Shown here in pieces: positions 35,365 through 47,686 of a DNA stretch of 64,000 nucleotides. Within the stretch, counting starts at the first letter, position 1. The number at the start of each line of letters is the position of its first letter. Source of the stretch: Cristatella mucedo (lineage: Eukaryota; Bryozoa; Phylactolaemata; Cristatellidae); the NCBI GenBank assembly GCA_009760855.2, contig WPIO01000039.1, positions 2,717,501 to 2,781,500 on the forward strand. The letters are read 5' to 3'. The position numbers were made by a program, and so were the translations under genes. A model generated the notes under the pieces. That model was given only the letters and a program-made list of their open reading frames with translations, was not told the origin of the DNA and did no database searches.

Positions 35365-36790
35365 TAATAATAATACACTTGATATAGCACCCTCTGAGAA
35401 CTCAATCTCTTTCTAGGCACTTTACATTTACTACAAAGGAAAAACGATCGAATGCTTAGTGGTGGTATGCTGAGTAAATAACGAGAATAACATGGTTAAT
35501 GGTGACATGCACAGGGTCATCATGCAAGTATGGTTAGTGGCTGCGTGCACAGTGTCAGCATGCATAAGCATACCTAAAGAATGAATCTCAGGGATCCACT
35601 AAATGCTGTCATAAATAAATGCGTTTTGAGTTTCTTTTTAAATGTGGACAAGTCGGAAGATGTCGTGACGCAAGTCGGGAGTGAGTGCGAGGCTTTGGGA
35701 CCATAACCCAATTCCGGAATTAGTTTCGGGCCTTTTGAGCATACGAACTAAGGCACGGTCTTCAGAGGATTTGAGATTTGTACGAGATGTGGGTAAACAG
35801 TTAGATTCCGAAAAGCTGGTGGTACGATGCTCAGCCTGGTGAGGGAGTAGATCTCATAGGTAGGTTAGAGCCAAAGAATTAAGGGACCTAAAAGTGAGTG
35901 ACTAAACCTTGAAGTCGATGGATTGCTTGACTGGAAGCCAGTGAGGTCTGCGAGAAGTGGTGGGATTGTGGTAACTGAGACACACACGACAGACAAGCCT
36001 AGCTGCAAAGTTTCACAACAGCTATAAGAGCCTGGCTGCACAGGCCGATAGATCAGCAAGCAGTGAGTTACAGAAATAGAGACGGGACGTCACAAATACA
36101 TGAATCAATTTAAACGTTGTATCCCTGTTTAAACAAGCCCTAATTTTAGTAATGTTATGTAAATGAAAGTAGGCAGACTTGACTGTGGAGCTGATGTGGT
36201 CATCTAATGACAGGTCACTTTGGAACATTACACCTAGGTTTCGTGCAGATTCAACGTGAGATATGCTGGCAGAGCCGATTTTGTTAGCCTTTCCAATTTC
36301 TGAATCACACTTGGTTTGCCCATAACTAGTAAGTTATTTGTATCATCATTCAGCTTAGGAAGGTTTGCTGTCATTCATGTGCGGATGTCATCTATACATG
36401 CAGCAAGGAAGTTGAGAGAATTTGATGGGCTGGGAGATATCAAAGCAATGGTACAACTGAGTGTCAACCGCAACAAAAGTGAAATCCTAGATTGTGCTTG
36501 GCAATCGCGTCGGCAAGAGGGAGAGTATAAATCGTGAAAAGAACGGGACCAAGCACAGATCCCCGAGGTACCCCGTGTTTCAGAGGTTCCTCTGATGATA
36601 TTTGTCCATTCACATCAATATCATGTAGTCTCCCACTTAGATAGGACCTGGACAATTGCACTGCAGTGCCAGTGATGCCCAGCGAGACGAGTGGTGCTCA
36701 AGAAGTACTTGGTGATCGATAGTATTAGAAGCTAATGAAAGATCGAGCAAAACAAGCAGAGATACTCTACATTAAGTAAAATACTGTTGC
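35365..36790 (-). mobile_element. LINE, 5'-truncated (about 1.4 kb), - strand
   Basis: From (AAT) at 35365 through the 3' UTR, the C-terminus and FQSDLSLDDHISSTVKSAYF (36.2 kb) to the RT block HGVPRGSVLGPVLFTIYTLP (36.6-36.46 kb) and AASNTIDHQVL near 36.72 kb. The YADD box region is degenerate. Stops throughout. Confidence 0.9.
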
Positions 36791-38155
36791 TGCTCGCGTA
36801 GGATTCTGCACTACTCTGAATACCCGTAGTAGTTACATTGCTTCTGAGTATATCCTCTAGGATGTAGGTTGAAATGCTAAGCCATCACTCAGCCTAAGCA
36901 GCTTTTCTTTAGGCCCCTTCAGCAGTGAGCTGTAAGGTGTTTTTAGGAGCAATGAATTGATTTTATTACCGAAATGACTTAAGGTTCTCAAAATGGCGCC
37001 TATTTCTTTGAATGGCTAGCCAAATTTTTGAGGAGCTTCTAGGTCTATTTAAATAGGATGTACGAAATCTTTCTTTATGAGCTCAAAGGCATCTCCTGGT
37101 TACAAACTTTCAGCGTGCATTTAAAAAACGGTTTGTAGAATAGACTACTGTTATGGAGAGGCTGCCCCAGTCATACAAATAAGACCGTCATGTGCAGGCC
37201 TACTGCGTAGGCCTTGTGGGCATGGTAATAACTGTAGATGCAGGAAATTCATAATAGCTGTGCCTCGTGGCTACCCATCCAGTTGCAGCTTCGGCTAACC
37301 ATCGGAGCTGTACTCGTCTGAAGTTTAGCTTTAGATGTAGACTGTTTGGCTCTAGACAGTTGGCTGTGGATCCCTGGGATGACAAGGCATGCATGGCTTG
37401 TACACTTGGTCGGCTTACCAGCATCTTATTGATATCGTTCGAATAGCAAAGCCATTCCAGATACAAAGTGCATTCACCACTCCGCTGCAGCTGTAAATAA
37501 CTGTGTTTAAGTGTGTCATTAGGGTGGTAATGCAGCACATAAAAATAGCACTGGTCGGCATTCTGAATGTCGGCCATCGCTGGGAAATTAACGAGTGACT
37601 TGAGCCATGTTTTTGGTACACGGATTAGCTGGTCTGCTGCGTTTTCAGTGGAGCAAACCAGCTTTACCTGAAGCTTGCAAGTCGTAATCTTTAATATTAT
37701 CCCTATCACCAAGGACCTCATTCCGCCTATGCACCAATGCCCCGCTCTGACCTAAGCCGTATAACCCACAATGAACAAAGACTGAAAATCAAAGTTGAGC
37801 ATCGGCCGAAATCGATTAACGACTCGACCTCTGTTTGCCTTACGCTAAAATAAGGTTTGTGCCCGAAAAAGCAGCCTCGACTCCTGGTTGTGCAGGTTTG
37901 TGGGCTGCTGTGTATTGATTGCGGCTTTCTTCGAGCGACTTCTTGCTGCTCTTACGTCAGCTACCAGGCAACAAGAAAGTGGCCTGCTGCAGACTGTAGA
38001 CACCACGAGAAAAGCTACCTGCCGGTCGCAGACTTCGCTAGCGTTTTAACTTCGTCGCCCCACTTTCGAGTTGGTTTCCCTTCGGAAGCATGTACGGAGC
38101 GTGCATGGCGCCTGTCCAAATGTATTTTATAGCTAGGCTTTTTGCCCGAACTGTT
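36791..38155. other. Intergenic, nothing recognised
   Basis: A 173-codon minus-strand open frame (37721-37200) shows no domain, signal or splice context that I recognise; listed as rejected. Confidence 0.45.
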
Positions 38156-38159
38156 GCAG

Positions 38160-38556
38160 TAGAACAATAACCATACCTCGTACAAACCTTAAATCCTTTG
38201 GAGACCGTGCATTTAGCTCGTATGCTCCCACAGCCTGGAACTCCCTCCCGACCTGCATCAGAACATCCCCTGACCTGACCACATTTAAAAGAAACTTAAA
38301 AACATACCTATTTAGGACAGCATTTAGTGGGTCCTTGTGATTCGTCCTCGATGTGCTTATGCGTGCTGACACTGTTCATGCTGCCACTAACCACATTTGC
38401 ATGCTGACCCAGTGCATGTAACCCCTAACCATGTTATTCATTTTGTTTGTTTTTCAAGCATGATTTTACTTACTATTCTATTGCGTATCACTTTGCAGCA
38501 AATGTAAAGCGCCTAGAAAGAGATCAAGTTCTCTGAGGGCGCTTTATCAAGTGCAA

Positions 38557-38585
<29 letters not shown>
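38160..38585 (+). mobile_element. LINE 3' end, + strand, with clear hairpin tail
   Basis: C-terminal codons (RTNLKSFGDRAFSS frame, plus strand), 3' UTR, and tail with arms AAAGCGCC (38506-38513) and GGCGCTTT (38538-38545), then (ATT)n. Confidence 0.9.
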
Positions 38586-38587
<2 letters not shown>

Positions 38588-38589
38588 GC

Positions 38590-38828
38590 TCATTTGAGAC
38601 CGTGCCTTTGTATTGTATGCTCCCAAAGCCTGGAACTCACTTCCTACTGGCATTACAGCAGCTTAACATTTAAACAGAAGCAAACACACACACACCTATT
38701 TGTCATAGCATTTAGTGGGTCCAAGTGATTCGTCCTCAGTGTGCTCACTCGTGCTGACACTTTGCACGCTGCCACTAACCGTGTTTGCATGTTGTCCCTC
38801 TGCATGCCACCTCTAACCAAGTAATTCT
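38590..38828 (+). mobile_element. LINE fragment lacking its tail, + strand
   Basis: Repeats the end of the RT ORF (GCTCCCAAAGCCTGGAACTC) and 3' UTR (GCATGCCACCTCTAACCA), then stops where the inverted copy starts. Confidence 0.82.
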
Positions 38829-39328
38829 TATAATAATAATAATAATAATAATAATAATGCACTTGATAAAGCCCCCTCAGAGAAATCAATCTCTCTCTAG
38901 GCGCTTTACATTTGCTGCAAAGGGAAATGCAATTGAATGGTGAGTAATATCATGCTTAATAAACAAACAAAATGAATAACATGGTTAGGGGTGACATGCA
39001 CAGGGTTAGCATGCAAATGTGGTTAGTGGCAGCATGCACAGTGTCAGCACGCATAAGCATGTGAAGGACGAATCACAGGGACCCACTAAATGCTGTCCTA
39101 AATAGGTGTTTATAAGATACTTTTTAAATGTGGTCAAGTCAGGGGATGTTCTGACGCAGGTCGGGAGGGAGTTCCAGGCTTTGGGAGCATACGAACTAAA
39201 TGCACGGTCTCCAAAGGATTTGAGGTTTGTACGAGGTATTTGTAGACTGTTGGATTCCGAAAAGCGGGTGGTACGGTGCTTGGCCTGATGGGGGAGTTTA
39301 TCTGAGAGATAGGTTGGAGCCAAAGAAT
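38829..39328 (-). mobile_element. LINE 3' fragment, - strand
   Basis: (TAA)n, tail, 3' UTR and C-terminal frame 39323-39006 (MAPTYLSDKLPHQAKH, SYAPKAWNSLPTCVRTSPD). Inserted head-on against the preceding + copy. Confidence 0.9.
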
Positions 39329-39475
39329 AAATTTTGTTGTCGTTTATTGATCATGCAACCACTAACCATTCAATCGTGCTTCCTTTGCAGCAAATGTGAA
39401 GTGCCTAGATAGAGATTACATTCTCTGAGGGCGCTATGAAAAATGCATTATTTATTACTATTATTATTATCTACA
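39329..39475 (+). mobile_element. LINE 3' tail, + strand
   Basis: CATGCAACCACTAACCATTC, GCAGCAAATGTGAAGTGCC and GAGGGCGCTATGAAAAATGC, ending in an ATT-rich run. Confidence 0.85.
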
Positions 39476-41505
39476 ACAATAGCAAATGTAAGCCACCAAC
39501 GGCTTGACGCCCCATGGTGACAGGCTGTCATGTTCGGGTGCCTCTAGTAAACCGAATGTGGAATAGTATCACAACAACAACCGTGCTTAACTCCGTGCAT
39601 TGCCGAGAGTCTATGCAAGTCCATGCTAATATCTTTTTGTCTAGGCTAGCGTCTTAAGCTTTACCGCAATAATTATCGCTCTGGTCATATAGTTTAATAG
39701 CGTGTGGAAAATACGCTGCTGTTTCTCTGTTCTACATTTTGCAACAACAATTTTATCCGCTAACTAAGGACTTCCAATTGCCAGCTTTATGTTGAGTTAA
39801 TGTATTCTCTAATTTGCTGATTACCAAACTTCCATCTGACGCAGCAGATTTTGCGTAGCCAGGAAATATTGCCAATATGTGGAAGCATCTGCAGTTGAAT
39901 AGCTGTCCGTGCAATTATTGACCTTAACCACTCTAAGAATTAGAAACGTTAAAAATCAAAGCTACCCAGTTTCGTATCGATGTGCACTGTTGGAGCCTAT
40001 AATGTCGAAACTAGTGCTTGAAGGAAATAATACATGCATCGGCAGGCTTCATTTTGTAAAGTTTGTGCTTTGGGGGAAGCTTAACAGAGCTCAAATTACG
40101 GGCCGACACTCGTATGCCGCACACTGACCCGCCTGTGATGGGGCTTAGCCAGCCCTTGACGGGTCAGGTTCTTTTTTGAAAGGGCTCGGTTGTTCTCGGA
40201 AGAGAGGCCAGGGCGAGCGAATCTGCAGGGGGTGGCAACCCGAGTTACGACATGGATGCTGGGAGGAGCGGCTGTGTCCAAGCTTCGTTCACCACACGAA
40301 TGCCGCTTGACTTAACTTCTTCAATGTGCTAGACTTGTTAATCAACTCTGTGATTCGTCTCTCTTATAACACACTGGCCAATTTTAAAACTTTCTCTAAT
40401 CTCGCCAGCCTCAATATAAACTTGTTTCTTGGGAAGGTTTCAGCTCCATCTTATTGATAAACGTAGCTATTCGACGATATAATTACAGTGTAAATTCACA
40501 AATTCACCCTGCAAAGTTAGTTCTATCTCGGTAGTTTGGTGAAAATACTGATGTTTTAATTCGAAGCTCTTCAGTATTTGCTTAATTTTTTTAATTCGCA
40601 AAATGAAAGCTCTTTACTATTGCTTGTTTTACCGCTGCAATTGATAAGAAGATACTGTGCAAATATTAACTTTTAATTACGCCCTGAAAGCTTGACGCCT
40701 GCACCTAACATGATTAATAGGCATACCAATTTAGGATTACCAAACTAAGACAGTGTTCGTTGAGGTCGGATTTCTGCTAAAGTGTATAGTGGTATGCCTT
40801 TTGTAAACCAAGTTTTCTAATCTATCATCTGCTCAATTCAAGCTTTTTTCCAGTTTTTGCTGACTGTTGCATAGTTCTGATAAACATTTGTATTGAAATA
40901 ATGCTGAAACACATCTTTGCTGAAAAAGTTCATTATTTTGGTCTAATTATACTCGCTGACTCGGCTAACTAATTAGGAAAATATACCATCACTTTCAGTT
41001 AAAATTCCTCTAAATGCTTGTGAGTCCTGAAGATTTTGTGGGACAATAAAAATAGTCATCATATTGTATGCAATATATTCAGGGATCTGTCGGTGAGCCA
41101 AATGAAAAGTGTTAAAGCACTTCCCCAGTGCCACTTGCTTGAACCTAACCTCAGCTTTGTCAGAGATTGCTGTTTCGATTTCCGAGTGTAAAAAGCGACG
41201 AATTGTCTGCACGTTCTCTATCTTTAGTAGGATAAAATCCAATTTTTTTATTGGTTGGCAGTATGTGTCACTTTTCAAAAGCTTGTGCTTAATAAGTACA
41301 GGTTATGATCGCTATTTCCATTAAGCTTTGACTTTGCGACCAAGATCCTGACGCATTTGAAATGAACACATTTACAATGAAATTAATCTAATAACAGTTG
41401 CTACATCTTTTTTGGATCGCATTTAGTCAGACGAAAATTGCTGCAAAACCAGAGTTAACATGTACTTGCACTGAAGTTACACAAAAACTACCGAAGGGAA
41501 TTAAG
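39476..41505. other. Intergenic; includes a GC-rich block at about 40090-40320
   Basis: Mostly AT-rich. A 230-bp GC/CpG-rich block (about 40090-40320) stands out; a 61-codon minus frame there (40281-40096) has no function I can name. A 101-codon minus frame (41278-40973) is also unidentified; it lies just downstream of transposon relic 2, with no visible link. Confidence 0.45.
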
Positions 41506-41509
41506 AATT

Positions 41510-42290
41510 GGGTATTTTTGTGAACAAAACGCCACGATAAATCACTTTCGCGAACCAGCTCTCAGATGCAGTCTTCCACCGAGTCACGTCATACTGTCAT
41601 TGCTAGCTGCGTTCGAAGTTCATTAAATCCTGGTGAATAAGAGCTCACATTAAGAGCTCGCATAGCTCCCTAGAATAAGCATCCTTGCTCTCCTTGAATT
41701 TATAGAGGTTAGCATCAATGATAAGGATATGCTGCAGTGCCCGGCTCAGTAGTTCCTCAGTATTGTCTCGATCAGCTCTAAAGCTATTTCTCCACATATT
41801 AACTGCCCAGGAAGCTCTGAACCACAGCAAAAAACCTGCTCCAAACTGTTTTCCCCTAACTTTGTGAGCTTCTTAGTGAAACCCTTGCAGTCAGTAGTCT
41901 TCTTTATTTCCGTACCACTGTGAGACTCCAGCTTTGACCCGTGTCGCAGACAGCGTAGGGAACAGGTTTTGAAGACACTCGAAGACTGCGGACTGCTTAT
42001 CTAGAGCCGTGATAGATTGTTTCCCTACGGCCTAATGGGATGTGCAGTAGTGGCATCAGCATCAGCCTGAGTCCGCCAGTGGCTATCGCTTGAAATTTCT
42101 GCTCCCCACACAGAGCTCGTTCTGCTGTGGCCAGCCTAGGCAGTGGTAGTTTCTGCTGTCCTCAAGGCTTAGATAGCGAAAAAATTTAGTAAAAACCCCA
42201 AAGAGATCGATAAGGGATTTAAACATTTTGAAATCTTCAATGACCACCCAACAGAACTTATCATATACCAAAGCGTTCAGCAAGATCTAT
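41510..42290 (-). pseudogene. Relic 2 of the 'HGERFHQ' repetitive protein family
   Basis: Minus strand, high to low coordinates. First is YDKFCWVVIEDFKMFKSLID, GVFTKFFRYLSLEDSRN and GWPQQNELCVGSRNFK (42283-42083). After frameshifts come PLLHIPLG, ALDKQSAVFECLQNLFPTLS and VVQSFLG. Then IDANLYKFKESKDAYSREL (about 41700-41650), IHQDLMNFER and ELVRESDLSW near 41.6-41.5 kb. These follow the order of the family consensus (FKMV...GGFTKFPCFLCLWDSR, PPLHIKLG, FLGN, LDxHLDxFxEN.GAYSEEQGERFHQDI, RESDL). It covers more of the family than relic 1 and belongs to a different subfamily. Consensus features are recalled, not computed. Confidence 0.78.
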
Positions 42291-42516
42291 GTATACTTAC
42301 AATACTGTAAGAGATGCACCTTGAGCCAGAGGAAGAGAATTGTACAGACGACAGACGCTTCCGTTTGGTAAAGCGTGGATAGTCTGACACTCTATGCGAC
42401 GAAAACTAGTTGGTCTTGTGTAGCTGTGTTGCATGTGTTGTAACTATGACATCTCTTATTAAATGCTTGAGCTTTAAAGATTCACGAAAATAAATGTATT
42501 AACTTGTTTTCTGTAG

Positions 42517-42624
42517 GACCGGCGAGATTTTTTACATTTTGTCTCGAAGAACTAGTTGATTTGAAAGCTGTCAGCTCTGACACCGTGAAGAAGACTGGTG
42601 ATGGTTTTGTATGGACAACGAAGG
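42517..42624 (+). pseudogene. psi-CYP-C exon 8 remnant (frameshifted)
   Basis: Acceptor tttctgtag and donor gtgaaa are kept. Frame DRRDFLHF breaks, then LEELVDLKAVSS to TGDGFVWTTKG in another frame. One base shorter than CYP-B exon 8. Confidence 0.9.
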
Positions 42625-45165
42625 GTGAAACTATCGCGCTTTGTGTTCTTTTTCCTCCAAGCTAGTCCTTCACATCAATCAAAAATGACCGGCTTTCCAG
42701 ACGTCATCTCCCTTGCCATCGCGTTCCTGTGGCACGTTCTACATCTGCTTAAGCGTATAATGCCTACTCCACACTTACCAACATTGCCGCATCTTTGCCT
42801 ACAACATATTCGCTGTCCTCCTCGTCATCTTCAAACTCCTCGACCTGCTATTCCTCGTCGACCTCCCTATCACCCCACTCGAATCGTTCCTCCTCCTCCT
42901 CCTCCTCCTCCTGCCGACCTTTCCCTCCTTGTCCCCTATCTCATTTTTTTAATCGTCCTTATCGCCCGCCTCGTCCATTTGCTCTCCCATACGTCTTCCT
43001 CCTCTCCAAACTCCTCCTGCTCTTCTCTCCTCTTACTGGCTGTGCTAGCCGTTTACGCACTTACACGGTCTCATCCAAGCCCTTAGAAGATCATGAACCT
43101 CTTTGCATGTTCTCTATCTAATCAAGATGGTGCCAAACTATTAAAATATCTGGTCCTTAAATCACCTTAGTGCTTTGCAGGCAACATGAAAGACATTGAA
43201 AAGATGAAAAGCAATTGCAGATTGCGTCATTTTCTCGTAGTTTCACTGTGCTTAACTTTCCAATAACTTTAATTGTTTAAAAAAACAGCCCGCCCTGGCT
43301 AAAGCAAAATCTTCTGTGGTGCCTACCTGATAAATGGCGTAACAGTGTATTCATCTCAGTTCCGTCCCATAAAGCTGAAATCCTGCTTACAGAAGAACTT
43401 AGTAGCAATACCGACTTGCCTGCAGATTTTCGGCATGCAAGGAAAAAATTAGGCTATTTTTGTGTTCGGAGGAAACAGTTACAGGGAAATATTCTGCTCA
43501 CGTGCCTTGTACTGAGAATTTCTCGCAATTCTCTCGAATTCTACCAAGGCAATGCTAGGGATTTGAAGAGGACATTAAATCTGAGATAACCAGCTGACCC
43601 TTTCCTGCAAAACCGTGGTTTTTATTCTAGCCTATAGAGTGCTTGGTCAAGCGTGGCTATCCCAAGAAACTTTGAAATTTAGTACTAGATGTGAATATAT
43701 TTTAGCTAGGCTGAGCTAAGAAAAAACAAATTATTATTTTGAAAACTTTGCCTTAAAATCTCATTCTCATTGTGTAGCGATGTAGGCATTGTTTGTACTT
43801 GCACCTGAGAATGAAGACATCCGAAACTTGTCGGTGACAAAGATCTTCAGCTGACAGCCATACTGGAAGTCTGATGGTGATGCAACTCGTGATAATCACA
43901 AAGTGCTGGCATATATTTCAATATTTCAGAGGCTGACTATGGGGGAAGGCTGACAATGACTCCACAAGTCCTTTTGTAGTGCCAGCATTAAGGCAATAGA
44001 GAAACTTGCTAGGCAACTATTATTAATCTGCCCATGGGAAAATGGAAGACTAAAAGCCTTGAACTTTATTGCTGTGTGGCTTGAAGAAATCTTTTTGAGC
44101 GTCAGTCGTGAATTAATTTAAAGGTCAGTGAAGAGCACAGAACTTCTGGCCACCCATTGTGTACCAGACTGCCTGGAGTTTTTATTTTAAGCCTTACAGC
44201 TGAATTGCAGTTTGGTGACTCGTTCGCGTTAATGTTGAGTTTCTTATCTGTAGCAGCTCATTTTAGCATGGGAGATTGTCTTTAGGAATTTGAAATTAAT
44301 TTTCTTAGACTTGACACTGGCCTGATTCTTTTTTTTAATTCTGTGTATATTTTGCCTTTTTGCTGCTCCACCCTTAGTTTAGCCTAGATGCTAGATGCTC
44401 TCTGTGAATCATCAAGGTGGTGAGCACGAGCCCTGCGGCATATGTAAAGCGCCTGGACAGACAGCGGCAGAACCAGAATGGCAGGGAGCTTTGGCCCCCT
44501 TAAAAAGGGAGCGACACTGTCCTACTCCTTTACATTGTCACTGACGACAAAAATTCGTCTTAATGACACTATCAACGGCCAAATTTGTGTCGTATAAGCA
44601 CTCTGACTGTGTACAATAATGTTTCATTACCTCCGCCTCCACGAAATTACTGTTGGTCTTGCCATCTACATACAAATTGTGTTGGTCTGGCTTCCTAAAT
44701 TTAATTTTGCAGTTCTTACCGTCTAGATTAAAATCCTATCTTCGCTACTATGGATAGAGATAACGTTTTCTTGTGGCGTTGTATTAGTTATATATTTTAT
44801 ATTTTAATTTGCATTGTTAATGCTAATTATGCAACATGTACACGACCTAAGAAAACTACATCTCTTTCTATAAACTTTAAATGAGCTGGAAATAAAATAC
44901 TTTAAATTTGTCGGCATTCAATCATAGCAGCGCTTCAGTAAAAGTCAGTGATGTTATTGGAAACAATGCTGACAATTTTCAGAATCATAAAACTTAGCGA
45001 CATTTTAAGACAAGCACCTACTAAAATAACTGTTCGAATAATTTCTTTTAAAAAATTCATTACGACTATTTAAACTCAGTTGAAACTTTTCTTAAGAAAT
45101 AATTCTAGAACGGCTATAACCTGTATAAATCAATGCTACCACATAATTGTCATTCTTATTACTAT
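42625..45165. other. psi-CYP-C intron 8; low-complexity part
   Basis: About 42720-43080 is pyrimidine-rich, with a (TCC)n core at about 42890-42912 that gives long but meaningless Pro/Ser ORFs. The rest is featureless except the SINE-B piece near 44.4 kb. Confidence 0.55.
44395..44475 (+). mobile_element. SINE-B fragment, + strand
   Basis: GGTGGTGAGCACGAGCCCTG, CGGCATATGTAAAGCGCCTG and GACAGACAG match the head-tail junction of SINE-B (compare 56.98 kb). Confidence 0.55.
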
Positions 45166-45169
45166 TATT

Positions 45170-45765
45170 TATAATAACAATAATACATTTGATATAGCTC
45201 CTCGGTGAACTAATCTCTATCTAGGCACTTTACGTTGGCTGTAAAAGAAGCACGATCGAATGGTTAGTGGTAGCATGCTAAATAAACCACTAGAATAACA
45301 TGGTTAGGGGTGACATGCACGGAGTCAGCATGCCAGTATGGTTAGTGGCACCTGCACAGTGTCAGCACAAATAAGCACATAACAGACGAGTCACGGTAAC
45401 CCACTAAATGCTGTGATAAATAGATGCGCTTTTAGTTTTTTATGAGGACAAGTCAGGAGATTTCAGGATGCAGGTCATGAGTGAGTTCCGGTATTTTGGG
45501 AAAATACGAACTAAATGCATGGTCTCCAAAGATTTGAGGTTTGTTAGAGGTATGAGAAAGCAGTTAGATTCCGAAAAGCAGGTGGTATTATGCTTAGCCT
45601 GGTAGGGGATTAGATCTGATAGGTAGGCTGAAGCCAAAGAATGAAATGATCAGAAAGTGAGCGACAAAACCGTCAAGTCGATGCGTTGCTTGACTGGAAG
45701 CCGGTGCAGGTAGGCGATAAGTGGTGTGGTGTGGCAACTGCGACACTCGCGACTTCTTAGGTTCC
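45170..45765 (-). mobile_element. LINE 3' fragment, - strand
   Basis: Tail near 45180 (ACATTTGATATAGCTCC), 3' UTR, and C-terminal codons 45637-45440 (MASAYLSDLIPYQAKHNTT). It ends about 110 nt before psi-CYP-C exon 9. Confidence 0.88.
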
Positions 45766-45879
45766 CTCCTGCTCTTGTACACGATTGCCCACCGAAGAAG
45801 AATAAAAGCTATAACAGCCAATCTCTCCTGCTTTTTTAAGTAACTAATGACAGCTAAAGTGTGTCTCCTTATCTTTTAG

Positions 45880-46137
45880 GCCTCACTGAAGAAGACATCA
45901 TTTCGAATTCAATTGTATTTCTTATTGCTGGTGATGATACTTTATCTACCTTCTAAGCTTCGCTTGCAGCATGGCATATATTCTATGTCAAAAAATCTCG
46001 AGCAAATCCTGGCAAAAGGATTATGAAATCGCACAACAGCTTGGGATATCTCATGTGACATACGAAAAGTTAAAAGACCTCGATTACCTGAAAATGTGAG
46101 CAAAAGGATCGCTGAGGATGTACCCTCCAGTTTGAAG
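45880..46137 (+). pseudogene. psi-CYP-C exon 9 remnant
   Basis: Starts GLTEEDIISNSIVFLIAGDD (the I-helix glycine-tyrosine replaced by GD), then stop at the TCTAAG position and several indels. The K-helix and YPPV region remain readable in pieces before donor gtaagt. Confidence 0.88.
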
Positions 46138-47685
46138 GTAAGTCGCATTCATAAGACTAGGTTTCGGTGTATATCATCACTATCTGTACGACTGCCTAGT
46201 GTGACACATACCTTCTAGAAATCCTGCACTGCTACCTCCATGCTATTCACTAACTTGACTTCACTCCTGACTCGGCTGGGCTTCTCACTTCCTTTTTGCG
46301 GTCTGAGATGGAGTCTATTGACTAGGTATGCGAACCAAAAGCCCTTGAACTTTGAGCGAAAAATTGAAAACTCTCCAGCTTAACAACTAAAGAGTCTTTG
46401 CGACTTTTTAGAGTAGCAGATGGAGATAGATTACATCTTATAATAATCTTTGACAGCCAACCGCAGTACCAAGTCCTATGATGGCAACGTGGCACCAAAA
46501 TTGAAGTCATAAATATACACATTCGTTCCCCTACTACATATGGATTTAGCTCAAGAACGTTAGCACCAACTAAGAGCCCATACTTTAAGTCTCTGTGCTG
46601 AACTGAACGCGTAGAAAAAACCCTGGCTCAATTGATTAGAGCAGTGTGTGTGGAGCACAGAGGTTGCAGGATGGCTTTTCATATTTTGAAAATCCGGGTT
46701 TGTTGGTTTTGAAGTTCAGGTTAGTTCAAGGCTCTTATGTTCTATCCTTGGTATGCGCTTGCAGTAAGGTCAAATTCTTAACTGGTGGCCGCCAGAAAAG
46801 CGTACTCGTATGCCAACTGAGCTACACGAAACAGGATCACCACTGGCAGGCTGCTGCCATCAGTGTGGGGCACACTTGTGAAGTATATACCCCTTAACAG
46901 TACTTCAGGGCAGATTTCCATGGCACGCACATGTGCTTGCATAAACCCTGTATGTTTGCATACAATAAATTTCTTTGACAACGAAACATGCCTGCTTTAG
47001 CAAGAATATGGAGACGGCAAGATCGGTCACAGCAGTGAAAGGAAGCAGAGCTAGCCAGCCGTCTGACTCTTGTGTCGTTTCACGGATGTCTCTCAGACAA
47101 ACCTTACATGCTCTTAAGCTCTTTTTATCTTATGCTATTGACTATACCCTCATCAAAGTATCGGGCGTGGTTGTAATTTCAAGCTGGAATGCGACATTTG
47201 TAACAGTGAATAGCGCTTTGCAGTTTCAAAATAAAGGGCATCTGGAGGCCATTTGCCGAGAAATGAAGGCAGAAAAAGAAATTAGCCTTGACCAGGAACA
47301 ATCCTGCAACTGTGCTACAGATCGCATGCTCAAACCAATGGAGCTAGTAAGACTTTTCTGCATAACAATTTCAGCTCTAGGAAGGTTTTCTTAATCAGTA
47401 GCTTTAAATATCCGTTCACGTGCTCGAGCCGAATCCCTGTGTGCTTGTTTGATGATAGTAAATTTTTACACCCGCGAATACTTAACGCTAAGTGGAACCT
47501 TTACTTCTGCTTTGCTCGATCGACAAGAGAACCTATTTGCGACCTATCTGATGCAGATCCAGACAAGTGGAAAAACCCTCAAAACCAGTCAGCCACTTCA
47601 TCCTCTGTTACCCGTGAGTGGCTGAATAATCTCTTCCTTCTATGCACACTGCAGACTACCTTGGCATACGGCCACTTGGTCTTTG
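46138..47685. other. psi-CYP-C intron 9 stretch, no gene recognised
   Basis: Holds a 139-codon plus-strand frame (46975-47394) without recognisable domain. Confidence 0.45.
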
Positions 47686-47686
47686 A

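Noticed and set aside
37200-37721. 173-codon minus-strand open frame
   Set aside because: No domain, signal peptide or family resemblance; several shorter frames overlap it and the composition is not coding-like.
40973-41278. 101-codon minus-strand frame next to transposon relic 2
   Set aside because: No similarity to the relic family or another known protein that I can recognise; left as unassigned sequence.
42598-43121. 162- and 108-codon Pro/Ser-rich frames
   Set aside because: They come from a pyrimidine-rich low-complexity tract with (TCC)n; two frames are open at once, which is typical of simple sequence.
46975-47394. 139-codon plus-strand open frame inside a pseudogene intron
   Set aside because: No recognisable domain or splice partners; a frame of this length is expected by chance in 64 kb.
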